From Schistosoma mansoni (taxonomy: Eukaryota; Platyhelminthes; Trematoda; Strigeidida; Schistosomatidae): a stretch of 64,000 nucleotides of DNA. The stretch is from assembly GCF_000237925.1 (NCBI RefSeq), contig NC_031495.1, positions 15,945,749 to 16,009,748 of the forward strand. Direction: 5' to 3'. The notes under the pieces were generated by a model. It worked only from the letters and a program-made list of their open reading frames with translations. It had not been told where the DNA came from and ran no database searches. Position numbers and translations under genes: made by a program. Positions 1 through 11,965 of this stretch are shown one piece after another. Within the stretch, counting starts at the first letter, position 1, and each line of letters opens with the position of its first letter.

Positions 1-264
1 TCTCATTAGTAGGTATATAAGAGATCAGTTGAGAAATTTTTCTTTAATTTTTATAAAAAATAATTTATATCTTAGAAGTGTTCGTCGAAGATAGTCGTTC
101 AACATAGGTGGTTCCTAAGTACCTTAATAGTTTGATAACTTTCAATTTCCACATTCATATGGAAGTATATTCTGAGGGGCAGAAACTCTAGAAGCTTCAT
201 TTTTCTTTATTTTATATTTAGTGAATAAAGACTTGATGGAGATAACCATTTTATTGTATAACAA

Positions 265-480
265 GAAATTAAGCAGTTCTTTCACAAAATATGAAAACTA
301 TACAATAAATACTACAATTGTAAATTTCCCATCAATTGTCGTTTACATCCTTCATGATTGTACCAATTCTCGATTTCTTTCTGTTTTCTTCAGTTTATTC
401 TTATCAACCTTCTTTTGATAGGTATTCCACTTCTAATCAATGTTACATGCTACTTATATCTGTCAATATAAGTAGCATAC
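265..480 (-). repeat. dispersed repeat with a terminal palindrome (copy 1)
   Basis: Minus-strand relative of the copy at 4912-5180. It shares the gaaagaaatcg-type purine run and ends in the inverted pair atgctacttatat (447-459) and atataagtagcat (466-478). Confidence 0.45.
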
Positions 481-2544
481 ATCACATATATAGATTTTAA
501 AAATTTGAGTTATATTCATCAAATATAAATAACTACATTATAGAGGAGTCGATATATTCGAAAAGAGCAAGTATATTTCAATTCATTGTTGGTTATTTAT
601 CTTTTTTTCATAGAATAACTTATATGAAATTTGTTATTTGAATAAAGATTATATTCATTGATATTTTTATTACTAAAGATTATATCTCATCTATACTCCA
701 TGTAAAACTTAATATCCAATTTTCAAGGAGAAAAATAATGGTTGTATTTCATTTACAACTGTTTAATTATGTCTCAGTGATGACATCATATTTTAATTAC
801 ATAGTTATTTAATTCATAAGTAATTTTAATGATTAACAGACAACGATTATAGTTCTTGTGAAAACTGACCTTAGACAAACATTAAAAACAGGAAGTACTA
901 GACTTACAAGCAGTTTGTGTCCACAGTCATACTAAGTAAAAACTTATTGCCTGCAGGTCACGCGGCGAGTGTTTAATATTCAAATCACTGAGTTGACATT
1001 GAATGGTTTATAATTCCAACTTAATTTATGTCTCAATACTGCAATATAGCTGCTAATAGACGTTTGCCTCACTCTTAATATGATTCAACTATACTCTTCA
1101 TTGCTTTCTAACATAAATCAAGGAAGTACTTATCAAAACTAGTCACCAGTGGGCACATGATAATGATTACTATAGAAAGTTTGTGGAAATTTTTGAGTGG
1201 CCTGGGTTTGGACCATAAGTTCATCCAAAAAACAGATGTCCAGCACTTCCTCGTTCTCAATAGTTGTCTTACTTAAGTTGGTCCGTGTTCCCAATAACAT
1301 TCAACAATTTCTTTAAATCTCTCGAAATCTGTTGTTTGATTGATTTTTTACTTCAGTCCACTTAATTGATGATGATTTATTACTACTAAATTCAAATATG
1401 ATTATGAATACACAATGTCAATATGTCTAGTAAACAGTTTTTGATATATTTATATAAAGATAATTTAGCTGGTTTATCAAGTGTTGGTTAAGATAGATGG
1501 CTTTAAACCTCACTTGAATTACAATACCATTCAACTACTCAAAGTGAAGTAGTAAATTTGAACCTACCACGTTTTAATCAGGAGTCGAGTATTTTATTAA
1601 CCAAAAACCCGCTGCTGACTGCTAAAGAATTCTTCTATTATACAATTGGTTGTCAGATATATACAATTTCATTACAAAATAAACCATTTTAAATAATGTT
1701 GGTTTCATATATGAAGTTTTAAATATTACGTAAGCTACTGTTTAATTTGAAAAAACATTTTCCACTGGAAAAGCCAATTAAGTTTAACACTATATAATTT
1801 TGTAATATATTTTTACAACGTACCGACCTTCTTTTAACGTATAACTACGACTATAAATTGATTTAAGATGTTCCAGTAAACTGTGTTATAATAAGAGAAA
1901 CTGACTTTATCTTGTCTCCTGTTAGTATAATTGATTCTATGATAATTAGTTGAGGTAATTGTTAAATTAAATAGGAATAATATATTTGTAAAATCTCAGA
2001 GAATGAATCTGAAGTGAATCCAATGTTTCGCCTGGCAATCTGGTTCAAGCTTTCTCAAGGAAATATAATCGAAATTATCGAATATAAATAAGTACATGTT
2101 TCTCCGGTTCAGTGTATACTGAATAGGTCATCCAATCAACGTTAAAATATGTTTAAATTAGTTATTTTTATTAGTATGTAAGAAACCTGTGATGCGAGAT
2201 TTTACACATACATTCTTCCCATTTAATATCTCACACCAACTTGGCGCCCAAATACTGTAAAACTATTTGACCTAATTTAGACGGAAGTTCTATGAATTGT
2301 TGAATTAGAACAATGTTATACAAATAATAAGTCAAGTTGGATACTGAAATCTCAAAAATATAATCAAAACATGAATTCTAGTCATATTTGAATGTAAAGT
2401 ACTAGTTTAAACTTACTTTGAATTTTTTTCGATAAACCATGTTTTAACCATCAGATTTCTAGGAGTTTTTATTAACGAATCTACACTACTTTTCAAATTT
2501 TTTATAAACATAAATTCAATGTAACCTATTCGTTGATATATTGA

Positions 2545-2705
2545 TGTTATAGCTTAATGGTTAACGAGTTCGGCTTCTGACACTTAATTCATAAATTCCA
2601 ATCTGGCCCTATCCAATTTGGTTTAATTAACCGTGTGGTATCATTTGACCCTAAGAAATAAAACGTAGTTCAAAGCCGAGTTCTTGTTAAACGAGTTATA
2701 TCTCA
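2545..2705 (+). repeat. tRNA-related SINE fragment of a third type
   Basis: The stretch atagcttaatggttaacgag resembles a Pol III A box, and attccaatctgg a decayed B box. The rest (gtgtggtatcatttgaccct ... aaaacgtagttcaaagccg) is not shared with the hammerhead families here. No ribozyme core was seen. Confidence 0.4.
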
Positions 2706-3754
2706 CTCATTTCATATCTCATTCATTTATATATTACAGTTAGGAGGTAAATTTACTAATTTTCATTAACTTCTAGTTAAAAATTTGTTAACCACTTTAT
2801 AGATAACTGATGCCTTAACTACACTTATCACTCAGATCTAATTATCATCTTAAGTTATCAGTGGTAACCAGTTAACAATCAATTTTTTTAAATTTATGTT
2901 TAATTTCCGCTTTTTGAAAAACAGAACGGTGAATCATTTCTGTTGCTAAACTTAAATGTTATGATAATTATGTTATCATAATTATTATTATTTGAACAAG
3001 TGATTTAATCACGTAACATCAAATATGTATTTCTGGAAAAAGACTTGCCAAGCAGTGTAAACAATAATGTTACGTATAAAGTGAACATTAAATGGACATA
3101 GAAAAATATCTAGGTTTCGAAAAGGGTTTATTAATAGTCCTGGCTGAATAACTAGGCGTAGGTAATCAATCTTCGTTAAAGCTTAATTGTACTGATGAAT
3201 TCTGTACCAATCCTTACTGCAGGAAGAAAATGATGGTTATAGATAGAAATAGCACAATACCACAAATTCATTATAGTTTAAGTCGTGGAACATAAGATTT
3301 CGAGACTGTGGATAAAATGTAACATGTGTACCTCAATAAATGTAAATCCATCATTTGATGTTACGAGTGGTTATGAACATAAATTTCTCTGTAGCGTCGA
3401 TTAAGAATAAAATAGCTTTTGAGTGCCTTACTTTTTTCTACTGCCGCAACTTTGTTTTGTAAAGAGTGTTTTCAAATTATATAAAATTTCAGTATAACTA
3501 ATTCCATGAAAAGAATTCAAAAAGTTATGAGAAAGTATATAGATACTATTAACAGTACAGTTGTCTGTGACCAACTGAACCTCATAGATTTCCTAGTACA
3601 TATTAGTTCATAAAGAAAATAAACTTCGAAATGTTTATCAACAAAATATGTAAATGTATTAAATTTTGCATGAATGATATTCATTATGGTAAACGAATTA
3701 ACGCTACGTTTATATTAGTTTGCGATAAATTTCATGTGTTTTGGAGACGGTGGA

Positions 3755-3870
3755 GAATATTTTTAGCTCAAGTTGATGATTTTGATGGAGTTTTGTTCAC
3801 TGAGCTTGGTGGACGACCAAACCATCCAGCTCAGAGGACAAAATTCTATCAAAAAGATTTCATGTGTTTT
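3755..3870 (+). repeat. relative of the right arm at 12.85 kb
   Basis: Shares ccaaaccat-ca-ctca-ag-a and ctatcaaaa blocks with 12879-12920. An open frame of 107 codons crosses it, but I recognise no protein in it. Confidence 0.4.
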
Positions 3871-4911
3871 CGGAATGTATGGATATCTGAGACGAGGATT
3901 TTATTAAATATGATATCACATCACTTAAAATTGTTATTGGACAGTGTTTCATGAAATCCTTGTTCGATCATTATCATAAAATCTTAAATGACTGTATATC
4001 ACTACAACTGATGTTAAAAATGAACATAATTTAGTCGCAGTTCACTGGTTTCAAGATTTCGTCTTCACGACTTGACTTGAGAGTTCTATGACTGTTAGTG
4101 TTAGATCCATAAATTGAACTGCTTCAGTGTGTGAATCTCAATGTTAAAGTTTCAGTCATACTCTACTGAATTCGATAATTCATAAGACGTTACCAGTCAA
4201 TAAATTCTTTGTAATGACGTAACAAACGTCGAAAACAACTCTGGTGATACCCAGGAGAAGTACTGTAATAAATAATGTAAATGCAAACAAAGGTAATAGT
4301 ACGTGAGTGGTACTTCTTCCAAATGGTACAGACACCTGATAAAACTTAATTTTCGCAACAGGAAAAATCATCCTATCAGTCAAGAAACAGTATCCTATCT
4401 AGAGAAGAGTAGATCAATTCAATTTCTTTCAAATATGACCAATCAACTAGAAGACGATGATTATTCAAAAAAAAACTACAATTAATTACCAGTAAATAAT
4501 AGCAAATGTCATTAAAGAAAACAGGGGACGTGCTTCAAAACCAACCCCACGAAACAGAAGCCTTCAGTTCACAAGTATCGGTCAAAGTTTGGGGAGCACC
4601 ATAAAATCTATATATTAAGTAAAACAAAGATAAAACAGTCGTTGAAAGATTCAACAACAACCGGGAAATAGAATTCAGAATTTATAGATCATATAGTGGA
4701 AATAATTGTTGTCAAACTCAAGAATGGGAAAGAATATTCAAAATACAGACAGTAATAAGAGAAACAGTATATACTACAGAAATAAAAAGGACTGATCACA
4801 AGAAAAAAACAGACATGGAGGGATTTTCTCCATATTCGTACATGAGCATACAAATATAGATCGTATAGTTGGCACTCATAGTTTGAAATATATCGAACTA
4901 TGTCAAAATGT

Positions 4912-5180
4912 GGTATGGGCTACTTATATCGATATAAGTAGTATATATTTTGAGTCAGGAATAGAATATGTGACAGCAGAAGATCGAGAAGGGAAGAAAA
5001 GAAACAGAAAGCAATCGCTGTTGAAATCCAGGAACAATGAAGCCTGAGATATTTAATGAAAATTTTGCGAATGAAGTATCAGAGTACGGTTTTTCTATTT
5101 TACTAAACAACCTTGTAATTTGTGCTAAATACATAATCGATTGTCCTTACCTGTGTTCTCATTCACTACAGAAACATTGG
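4912..5180 (+). repeat. dispersed repeat with a terminal palindrome (copy 2)
   Basis: Starts with a perfect 22-base palindrome (ctacttatatc/gatataagtag, 4920-4941). It then runs through gaacaatgaagcctgaga and cctgtgttctcattcactac, blocks that recur at 16.1-16.25 kb. Confidence 0.6.
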
Positions 5181-5251
5181 TTCATGTCTTATTCATTTTC
5201 AATCATTTTTCGTGATTTGAAAAAAATTAAATTCGATTCATTATTAAATCA

Positions 5252-5409
5252 CTAAAAAACCATACTTTTTTTCTGGTTAGCGTTTTTTTGCTAGTTCGTT
5301 TTCTACGGGATGGGGTCGCTTACCCCATGCCCGACTCTCCTTCTTTACCCGCGCTTGGGACCGGCAATAGCCTCTGGAGGAGCTACAAGCAGAGTTCTAA
5401 AAAACCATA
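5252..5409 (-). mobile_element. 132-base retroposed insert with perfect 13-base target duplication
   Basis: Direct repeats ctaaaaaaccata at 5252-5264 and 5397-5409 flank a GC-rich insert. On the minus strand the insert starts aactctgcttgtagctcctc and ends in an A-rich tail with agaaaaaaag. It includes ggtcgcttacccc-like self-complementary bases. The form (target duplication, A-rich 3' end) fits a heavily truncated non-LTR element or SINE. The family is probably RTE-like, but that is inference. Confidence 0.7.
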
Positions 5410-5592
5410 TTATTAGTTAATTTTTCAATCAATGAAGTGTAAACTATTTTTTAATTAATAGAATAATTTTTGATTTAATAATGACATCCTCTCAATCGAA
5501 ACTAAATGATTCATTAAAATATATCAAATTTATATGGGAAGCATATCATTCATTGAAAAATGAATTAATAGAAGAAAATGACTGAGCTTGGT

Positions 5593-5594
<2 letters not shown>

Positions 5595-5630
<36 letters not shown>
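5595..5630. repeat. (TA)n microsatellite
   Basis: Uninterrupted TA dinucleotides for about 36 bases. Confidence 0.95.
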
Positions 5631-5631
<1 letters not shown>

Positions 5632-6978
5632 GTGTTAGTTATAATCTGATTTTCAGGGATTAAATGACAAAACGATAAATCAAAGGACCATTAATCATTT
5701 GCAGGATTGTTATTGTAAATAAGTCAAATAAACAGGCTTTTAAAAAAAGTAGAGATTGTTGCTATTTGCTCTAATTTAGAACAGTCAATGTTCCATATCT
5801 GATTTCAAGATAGTTTCTGATGATCCAGCGAAGTTTCGAAAGCGTCGATCATTTATTTCACCGTTATTGACCGAGTCAAGTTATCATTTGTTCATCATTC
5901 CATACTCTGAAAGACCTCAAGACTAGGATGAAGCAACCGTTCAGTGTTCTGTGTTTGTCAAATGATATGAGTTCATGGGTTCAAGGACTTTCACTACGTT
6001 TCAACTTAAACTTCAATAAGTTACTTTAAACTGTAGTTGAGTATTAAAACGTGACAGATTCCTAGTTGAATGATCGGTTTTCTGAAATTGTAAAAGCATA
6101 CAACATCACAATTACTTCTAGAAATCAAATTCATCACCTTAATTCTAAATGATCAGAAATTAAAAGAGAAAATGAGCCGGAAAAAAAATTTTTGATCCGA
6201 AATACTTTAAACAAAATACATACAAATAAAAATCATCTCAAATATTTTAATGACTGTACAATAAAGATATTTTTATGTCAATTTATTGCGTAAGAACCTT
6301 TACATCAAAGTATGAAATGCTTGCATGAAGTACTATCCAGTGGTGCGGCAGCTCTCTTAGTTTAACTTCTACCGTGATGAAACAAGCTATCGATAAGATG
6401 AATGAAATAATCTCAGGTTTACGCGTTTGAAATTTAAATTGTTTGGTGTTTATCGTAGTTCGTGTGTACCACGTATAGTTCGATAATGTATAAATATCAG
6501 ATGGAAACGATTTTTCATACGATGTATTAGATTATTCTTATTACACTTTAGTTTCGCTTCCTTGTAGAATCGCTGCAATCAATTTGTACTACTGTCCTAT
6601 ATCCTTATATAATAGGACTTTTTCGAGCATAAAAACTGAAGTTCCACATTGGATTCATGATATTACATCTATCCAATACTGTATTAAAATATTGTATAAT
6701 CTTAGTAGTCAAAAGAATCAAAGATTACTAACAGAATGCAAATGTTATCAACTTTAAAACAATCGAAATAGTCTATCACAATATTTCCTTAAACTTTACT
6801 TCAGCTGTTCATTCTTGCTTCATTAAGAGATCTATGCTTAGATCCTTATAAAAATGTTTAAAAAATATAATAAGTTATGAGAATACCTATGGTTGAACAA
6901 TATTGTTTTCACTTAGATCTTAATCAGGCTTTGCACTTATGTGTGATAATTCAATTTGAAATGGCATGGGTAATCCCA

Positions 6979-7084
6979 TTTGATCAGTTTTGATTAGTAT
7001 ATGAGCATACTGTGAGGATAGGTTCCACTGCTATAACGTGGCAATCCTCAAAGAATGCCCATATACCAACCAAGTCTGATCAAA
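6979..7084. repeat. 106-base inverted repeat (MITE-like or hairpin)
   Basis: Left arm tttgatcagttttgattagt... (from 6979) and right arm ending ...accaagtctgatcaaa (to 7084) are about 44 bases each and roughly 80% complementary by eye, around a short centre near 7032. Confidence 0.6.
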
Positions 7085-7519
7085 TTTCAGTCGAAACTAT
7101 CAATGACTGGATTATGTACGGTATTGCTTCAATCCACGTATGTAAAATATCAAACCAGTCAACGTGGTTTATAGGTTAATGATAACAGTGGTTTAAATGA
7201 TACTGCTAAATATAATAATTTAGAAGCAAAAAATGATAGCAAGATGACGGGTGTACTAGTGGTTATAGCAACAGTAGATGCTTGAACCGAATAAATGACA
7301 CGAAGAAGAGAGTCAATTATCTTGAAATTAGTTTAACATTTCGCTAATAACAAAAATCAAAGAATAATGACTTATTAAATCTATCTAGATTGTAGGAAAA
7401 TAAAGCTATTTATTACTTAACTAGTTGATATGCACTCGAGTTTTTTTTGGAAAAGATACGAATTTATTTATACATATCTTTATCACCTTAGTTAATGGAA
7501 ATTTTATAAACACCAATAC

Positions 7520-7600
7520 CGGGGTCTAAGTACCTTCAACTAATAAGTACCAACTAGGATGTAATACACATCCTGGATTCAGCTGTTAGCTACAATTCAT
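7520..7600 (+). repeat. old, decayed Sm-alpha hammerhead copy
   Basis: Aligns by eye with the ribozyme region of the two copies downstream (tacacatcctggattcagctg versus cgcgtcctggattccactg), but the core CTGACGA reads ctaataa and GAAA reads gtaa, so it is inactive. Confidence 0.55.
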
Positions 7601-7662
7601 CTGTTCCATACAATCAGTATTGTTTGTTTGAATCTTCCCATCGATTTGTTAGGACTGCAGCT
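7601..7662 (-). repeat. inverted piece of Sm-alpha 3' tail
   Basis: The segment cagtattgtttgtttgaatc ... gactgcagctggtcagtctc is the reverse complement of 7873-7935, with few mismatches, making inverted arms around the 7663-7937 copy. Confidence 0.75.
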
Positions 7663-7937
7663 GGTCAGTCTCGAGCGTTTGAAGCGAGGGTACTGGGTTC
7701 GAGGCCCAGAGTGAACATCAACTCTGAGATGCAGGTACTTCCAGCTGACGAGTCCCAAATAGGACGAAATGCGCGTCCTGGATTCCACTGCTAGCCACTA
7801 TCAATCTCTGCTTACCATGCTTGTGAATTAAGGCTATATTGAGGCAATACGCACATTATGCACATATGCCAATTAGAGACTGACCAGTTGCAGTCCTAAC
7901 AAATCGATAGGAAGATTCAAACAAACAATACTGAATG
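7663..7937 (+). mobile_element. Sm-alpha-like SINE with hammerhead ribozyme, 5'-truncated
   Basis: Pol III-type B-box region (gggttcgaggccc), then a hammerhead and a 3' tail running to ...acaaacaatactgaatgaatt. The A-box part is missing, and the sequence to its left is an inverted piece of the same family's tail. Confidence 0.85.
7734..7790 (+). ncRNA. hammerhead ribozyme (Sm-alpha type), core intact
   Basis: Core CTGACGA at 7745-7751, helix II gtccc/aaat/aggac, GAAA at 7766-7769, minimal stem III tgc/gcg, and predicted cleavage after GTC at 7777. Helix I is formed by ttccag and ctggat. All conserved core bases are present. Confidence 0.85.
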
Positions 7938-7957
7938 AATTTAAACTTCACCCCATT

Positions 7958-8150
7958 GCACAAGCAAGTGGCTATTGGGACTCAGTGGCCGAGTGGATAA
8001 CGCGATGGCGTTTGAAGCGAGGGTACTGGGTTCGAGGCCCAGAGTGAACATCAACTCTGAGACGCAGGTACTTCCAGCTGACGAGTCCCAAATAGGACGA
8101 AACGCGCGTCTTGGATTCCACTGCTAGCCACTATCCATCTCTGCTTACTA
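7958..8150 (+). mobile_element. Sm-alpha-like SINE with tRNA-like head and hammerhead
   Basis: The A box (agtggccgagtggataac) and B box (ggttcgaggccc) are both visible, followed by the ribozyme and ...ccactatccatctctgctta. The 3' tail seen in the neighbouring copy is absent. It is a tandem neighbour of the copy at 7663-7937. Confidence 0.85.
8066..8124 (+). ncRNA. hammerhead ribozyme (Sm-alpha type), core intact
   Basis: CTGACGA at 8078-8084, GAAA at 8099-8102, perfect stem III cgc/gcg, cleavage after GTC at 8110. Helix I keeps one G-U wobble (ttgg instead of ctgg). Confidence 0.85.
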
Positions 8151-9552
8151 TTCCATACAATGTTTACCATTTATTTAATCTAATAAGCTCAGCAGTAAAA
8201 CCTTTTTTTACATTGATAGTTAGCAAATATTCTTTTAATATAAAACAAAATGAATTGTTGAATGAATTATCAGTGTATTATTTTCGGGTTGCTTGTCAAA
8301 AGTATTCACATTATCTATTTACCGCTTGATGTTTTTTTAAAGCATGGTAAAAAAATAACAAGATGACAATAATAATAGTAACAATAATAGTAAATACATT
8401 AATACAGAAAATGAGAACCAGTAATTATCAACATAAGTGAAAAGAATAACTTTACTAATGAAATACCATGCCGATCTTTGATCATTATTACTGAGTGTGT
8501 AAATTCACTTTTTTATTGAAAACGGCTTCCTAAACATGACAGCTCCGTTCATTTTTTTCCTCTCGGCTTCAAAGGGGATAAATGAATGTAAATGTTATTT
8601 ATAAAACCGGATATATGTTATCCAATAGAAAAAAAATTAAGAATATTTGATTATTTATATTTCTTTGGGAATGATTTGGCGGCTGACAAATAAATATCTC
8701 ACTTTTGTATCAGGCTTTCAAAGAGAGTAGAAGCTGGTGAAGAAGAAAGTTGATAAATAACGAGACTATCAACCCCCAAAAGTAACTGAGCACCGCAAAT
8801 GTTAATTATACGTAATTGTAACAGAAGGTAGTGTTCAGAATTCACCGAGCATACAGATACAATTGGGAGAGTAAATGACAATAATAAATGTTTATAAGAT
8901 CATTAAATTAACTTATTTTACTTTAAAGACTATATATATTCAAATTTGATCATCGGATGTACACCACAGTTTAATTTCAACCTTTATCATCAATGTTTAA
9001 TATAGCTAACCGACTGTATGTTAGTGTTAGTCACTTGATAGAAAGCAGAGTCAAGTACTGCCACATATGTGTTTGAACTAAAATATCAAATCAGTCTTCA
9101 TGTTAGCTTATGTTAACTTTTATAGTATGATTCAAAACATGTAGAACTGCTCACATATTCAACGACCAGTGGTTAAAGGTTTAGATTAGATCTTATAGTT
9201 CATAATTCATCGATACAATTCATGTCGCGCTGAAAAATTTCATTTCCGAACAATGTTTTTTTTTAATTTTGGAATAAATATTCAATTTATTTTTCAGTAT
9301 TTTTTTGTTCTAAAAGTTATTTCTATCTGCAATGCAAAGATGATTTTTTTTATAAACTTCTAGTATCCTATTATAACAGAGACCTTGATACACTCTTTTA
9401 CTGTACTACTGACTATTATCCTATTGGTATATGCCTCTTATTAAAAAAAACTGCCAATATTTGAATTTTTTTAAATTTAAACAAATCATACTGATGTTTT
9501 GCATAAAATTTAGGAATTTTTTCTAAAAAATTAAAATGAATATTTATCTTGG

Positions 9553-9772
9553 TTGAAGTTAGATATTAACACCGTTGGATGCCAGCCGGCTCAGTGGTCT
9601 ATCGCTTAAGTGCTCGCGCGTGAGACTGGTAGGTCCTGGTTTCGAACCTCGCAAGTGCGGGATCGTGGATACGCACTGCTGAGGAGTCCCATAATAGGAC
9701 GAAATGGCCGTTCAGTGCTTCCAGGTTTTCCATGGTGGTCTAGTTTCAATTGACTCCTGATCTCAACTATAT
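9553..9772 (+). mobile_element. second-family hammerhead SINE
   Basis: Head tagatattaacaccgttgg, A box (cggctcagtggtc) and B box (ggtttcgaacctc), ribozyme, then a tail tccatggtggtctag...gactcctgatctcaac. Its head and tail differ from Sm-alpha, but the plan is the same. Confidence 0.8.
9673..9718 (+). ncRNA. hammerhead ribozyme, second family, apparently intact
   Basis: Helix I gcactg/cagtgc, core CTGAGGA at 9679-9685, helix II gtccc-ataat-aggac, GAAA at 9701-9704, stem III tgg/ccg, predicted cleavage after 9712 (GTT, an allowed NUH triplet). Confidence 0.75.
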
Positions 9773-10327
9773 AGAATGTTTAGATTAAAATATAAATAAA
9801 AACAAACAATATGAATATTTTGAAATATTGATATAATTTAAAATAAATAATGGAATGTGTATTAGTTAATATTTATAGACATTTTACGGGGGGGGGGCGG
9901 TTCAAATAATCATGATGACAATTTTGTTTTAAATAAAACAATGTCCTTCATTATTTTCAATGTTCAATTATTGATAGACAATATATATATATTATAATTA
10001 TTTTATTCATTGAAATGATTCATATCCGTTTAAGAAAAAGCAAAAAATTAATTATGATGTGATATTTTATTATTATGTAATCATGAACATGAAATTTATT
10101 CTAGACAATAATGAGAGTATTACACATATGTGTATAGTATGTTTTGTTAATCTGATTCATTCATTTAAAAAGAAAAGGCATAACCAATAACTTACATTAT
10201 AATTTGAGGAAGTGAAATTTTGAAAAAATTTAATCAGGAAATAATGATTATGGATTATTATTATTATTACATAATAATAATAATTAGTAAACCTCGTAAT
10301 TACAATACTTATTTGGTGAATCATTAA

Positions 10328-10332
<5 letters not shown>

Positions 10333-10361
<29 letters not shown>
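10333..10361. repeat. (TA)n microsatellite
   Basis: Uninterrupted TA dinucleotides for about 29 bases. Confidence 0.95.
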
Positions 10362-10364
<3 letters not shown>

Positions 10365-11412
10365 CCAATAATTATGAAAGATATATTCTATTTGAGTATT
10401 TTCAATGATGGTCTAACTTGGATTGGATGATGTTTTCAATGAAATACTGCTTGAACATCTGAGCTACCTGTTCCTGCTATCTAGATTTCTCAACAAGTTA
10501 TCTAATTTTTTTTGTTTTCATACATCATTATAGCTGTTAATTGCATAACCTATTGAGTTGAGTTTCTGTAAAGTGTACAAATTTTCGTCGTACTAGTTAT
10601 AAAGGTTCAATCAGAGATACTGTGGTTGCTAGCAATATGCAGCGAAAAGAATGTACATTATTCAGGTGTCAATTGACTGGACTGTTAACTTCTAACTGGT
10701 AATCACTCAATATTTTTTGTCAGGATCGATTAAGAAATAAGAAACAGAAACTTGTTGAGATAAATTGTACTGAGAATTCTATATTGTACCAAAAATATAC
10801 TATTAAATAAAGCTAATCATAATAAATAAAATAAATAAATAAAATAAAATTTTTTTTTACTAGATTGTATGATACCTTCTTGACTTAATATTTTTTTAAA
10901 AAAGGTTAAAACTAATGTCCTATCTTAAATATTTGTATATAAATGTGTAGAATAGTTTCTGTGATAAGATTACAGTTTTCATAGTTTATACAATCAAAAG
11001 TAAGCTAACTTTCAATGAGTTTTACGAAAAAAAAAAAAGACAGATTTATTGTGTACACTGAAGCAAATAGACTATATACAAAATACTTAGTATTCAAATT
11101 ATTAAGTCATTACTAATATTCAGATAATAATTGAGAAATACTTTAATAAGATTAAATAATTTTATAAATAAATAACTAATATTAATTGGTTATTTATTTA
11201 GAAAACTCATATTGATCTATGACAGAGTGGAAAATTGAAAAATTACAATACTTACCAAACTAATATCAAAGTTAATGAAGATAAGTAAATACAATGTACA
11301 GAATTTATAGATAAACAGACTATACTATGCCTCTTTGATTGTTCAACTATAGAAAATAAAGGAGAACTGGTTGATCAGAAGGGGTTTTGTGTAGATTTCA
11401 GTATTTTTTTAA

Positions 11413-11580
11413 AGTTGAAATCATGAGTCAGGTGAAGATAGACCACCATGAGAAACCTAGAAGCACTGGAAGGCCGTTTCGTCCCATTGTGGGACTCCTT
11501 AGCAGTGCGCATCCATGATCCCGCCTTATGAGATTCGAACCCAGGACCCACCATCAGTTGACTCATGATTTCAACTATGA
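11413..11580 (-). mobile_element. second-family hammerhead SINE, dead ribozyme
   Basis: Minus-strand copy with B box (gggttcgaatctc), helix I gcactg, core CTAAGGA instead of CTGANGA, intact GAAA, and the tail ending in catgatttcaac. The core G-to-A change should abolish cleavage. The A-box head is lost. Confidence 0.75.
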
Positions 11581-11764
11581 AAATACTATAATATCTGCAA
11601 ACCCCTTCTGTTTATGATCATATACTCATTAGTGAGTGACGCTAAAAAATATTTCCTGGAGTTCTAGTGGGAAGCAGTGACCAGTGGATTTCAACCACGT
11701 CTGTTGCGAGATATCAACTCACTGAGGAGAATGGTGGACGGTAGCGCAATTTCGTGTATTAGTA

Positions 11765-11965
11765 GAAGTTAGACATTAACACCGTTGGATGCCAGCCGGC
11801 TCAGTGCTCTGGCGCGAGACTGGTAGGTCCTTGGTTCGAATCTCGTGAGGCGAGATCGTGGATGTGCACTGCTGAGGAGTCCCACAATGGGACAAAACGT
11901 CCGTCTACTGCTTCCATGTTTTCCATGGTGGTCTAGCTCCAATTGACTCATGATCTCAACTGGTT
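11765..11965 (+). mobile_element. second-family hammerhead SINE, dead ribozyme
   Basis: Full-length copy (gttagacattaacaccgttg ... catgatctcaac) with a shortened A-box region. The core CTGAGGA is kept, but the GAAA box reads AAAA (gggacaaaacg), a lethal change for cleavage. Confidence 0.78.

Larger units (their letters stand above)
1..4900. other. A+T-rich intergenic DNA
   Basis: Apart from the repeat at 265-480, the SINE fragment at 2545-2705 and the repeat piece at 3755-3870, I see only short chance frames and no gene. Confidence 0.5.

Noticed and set aside
221-418. 65-codon plus-strand frame
   Set aside because: Covers a repeat copy, has no recognisable domain, and starts with a non-ATG codon.
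3631-3954. 107-codon plus frame
   Set aside because: Crosses a repeat also seen at 12.85 kb; no family match that I can defend.
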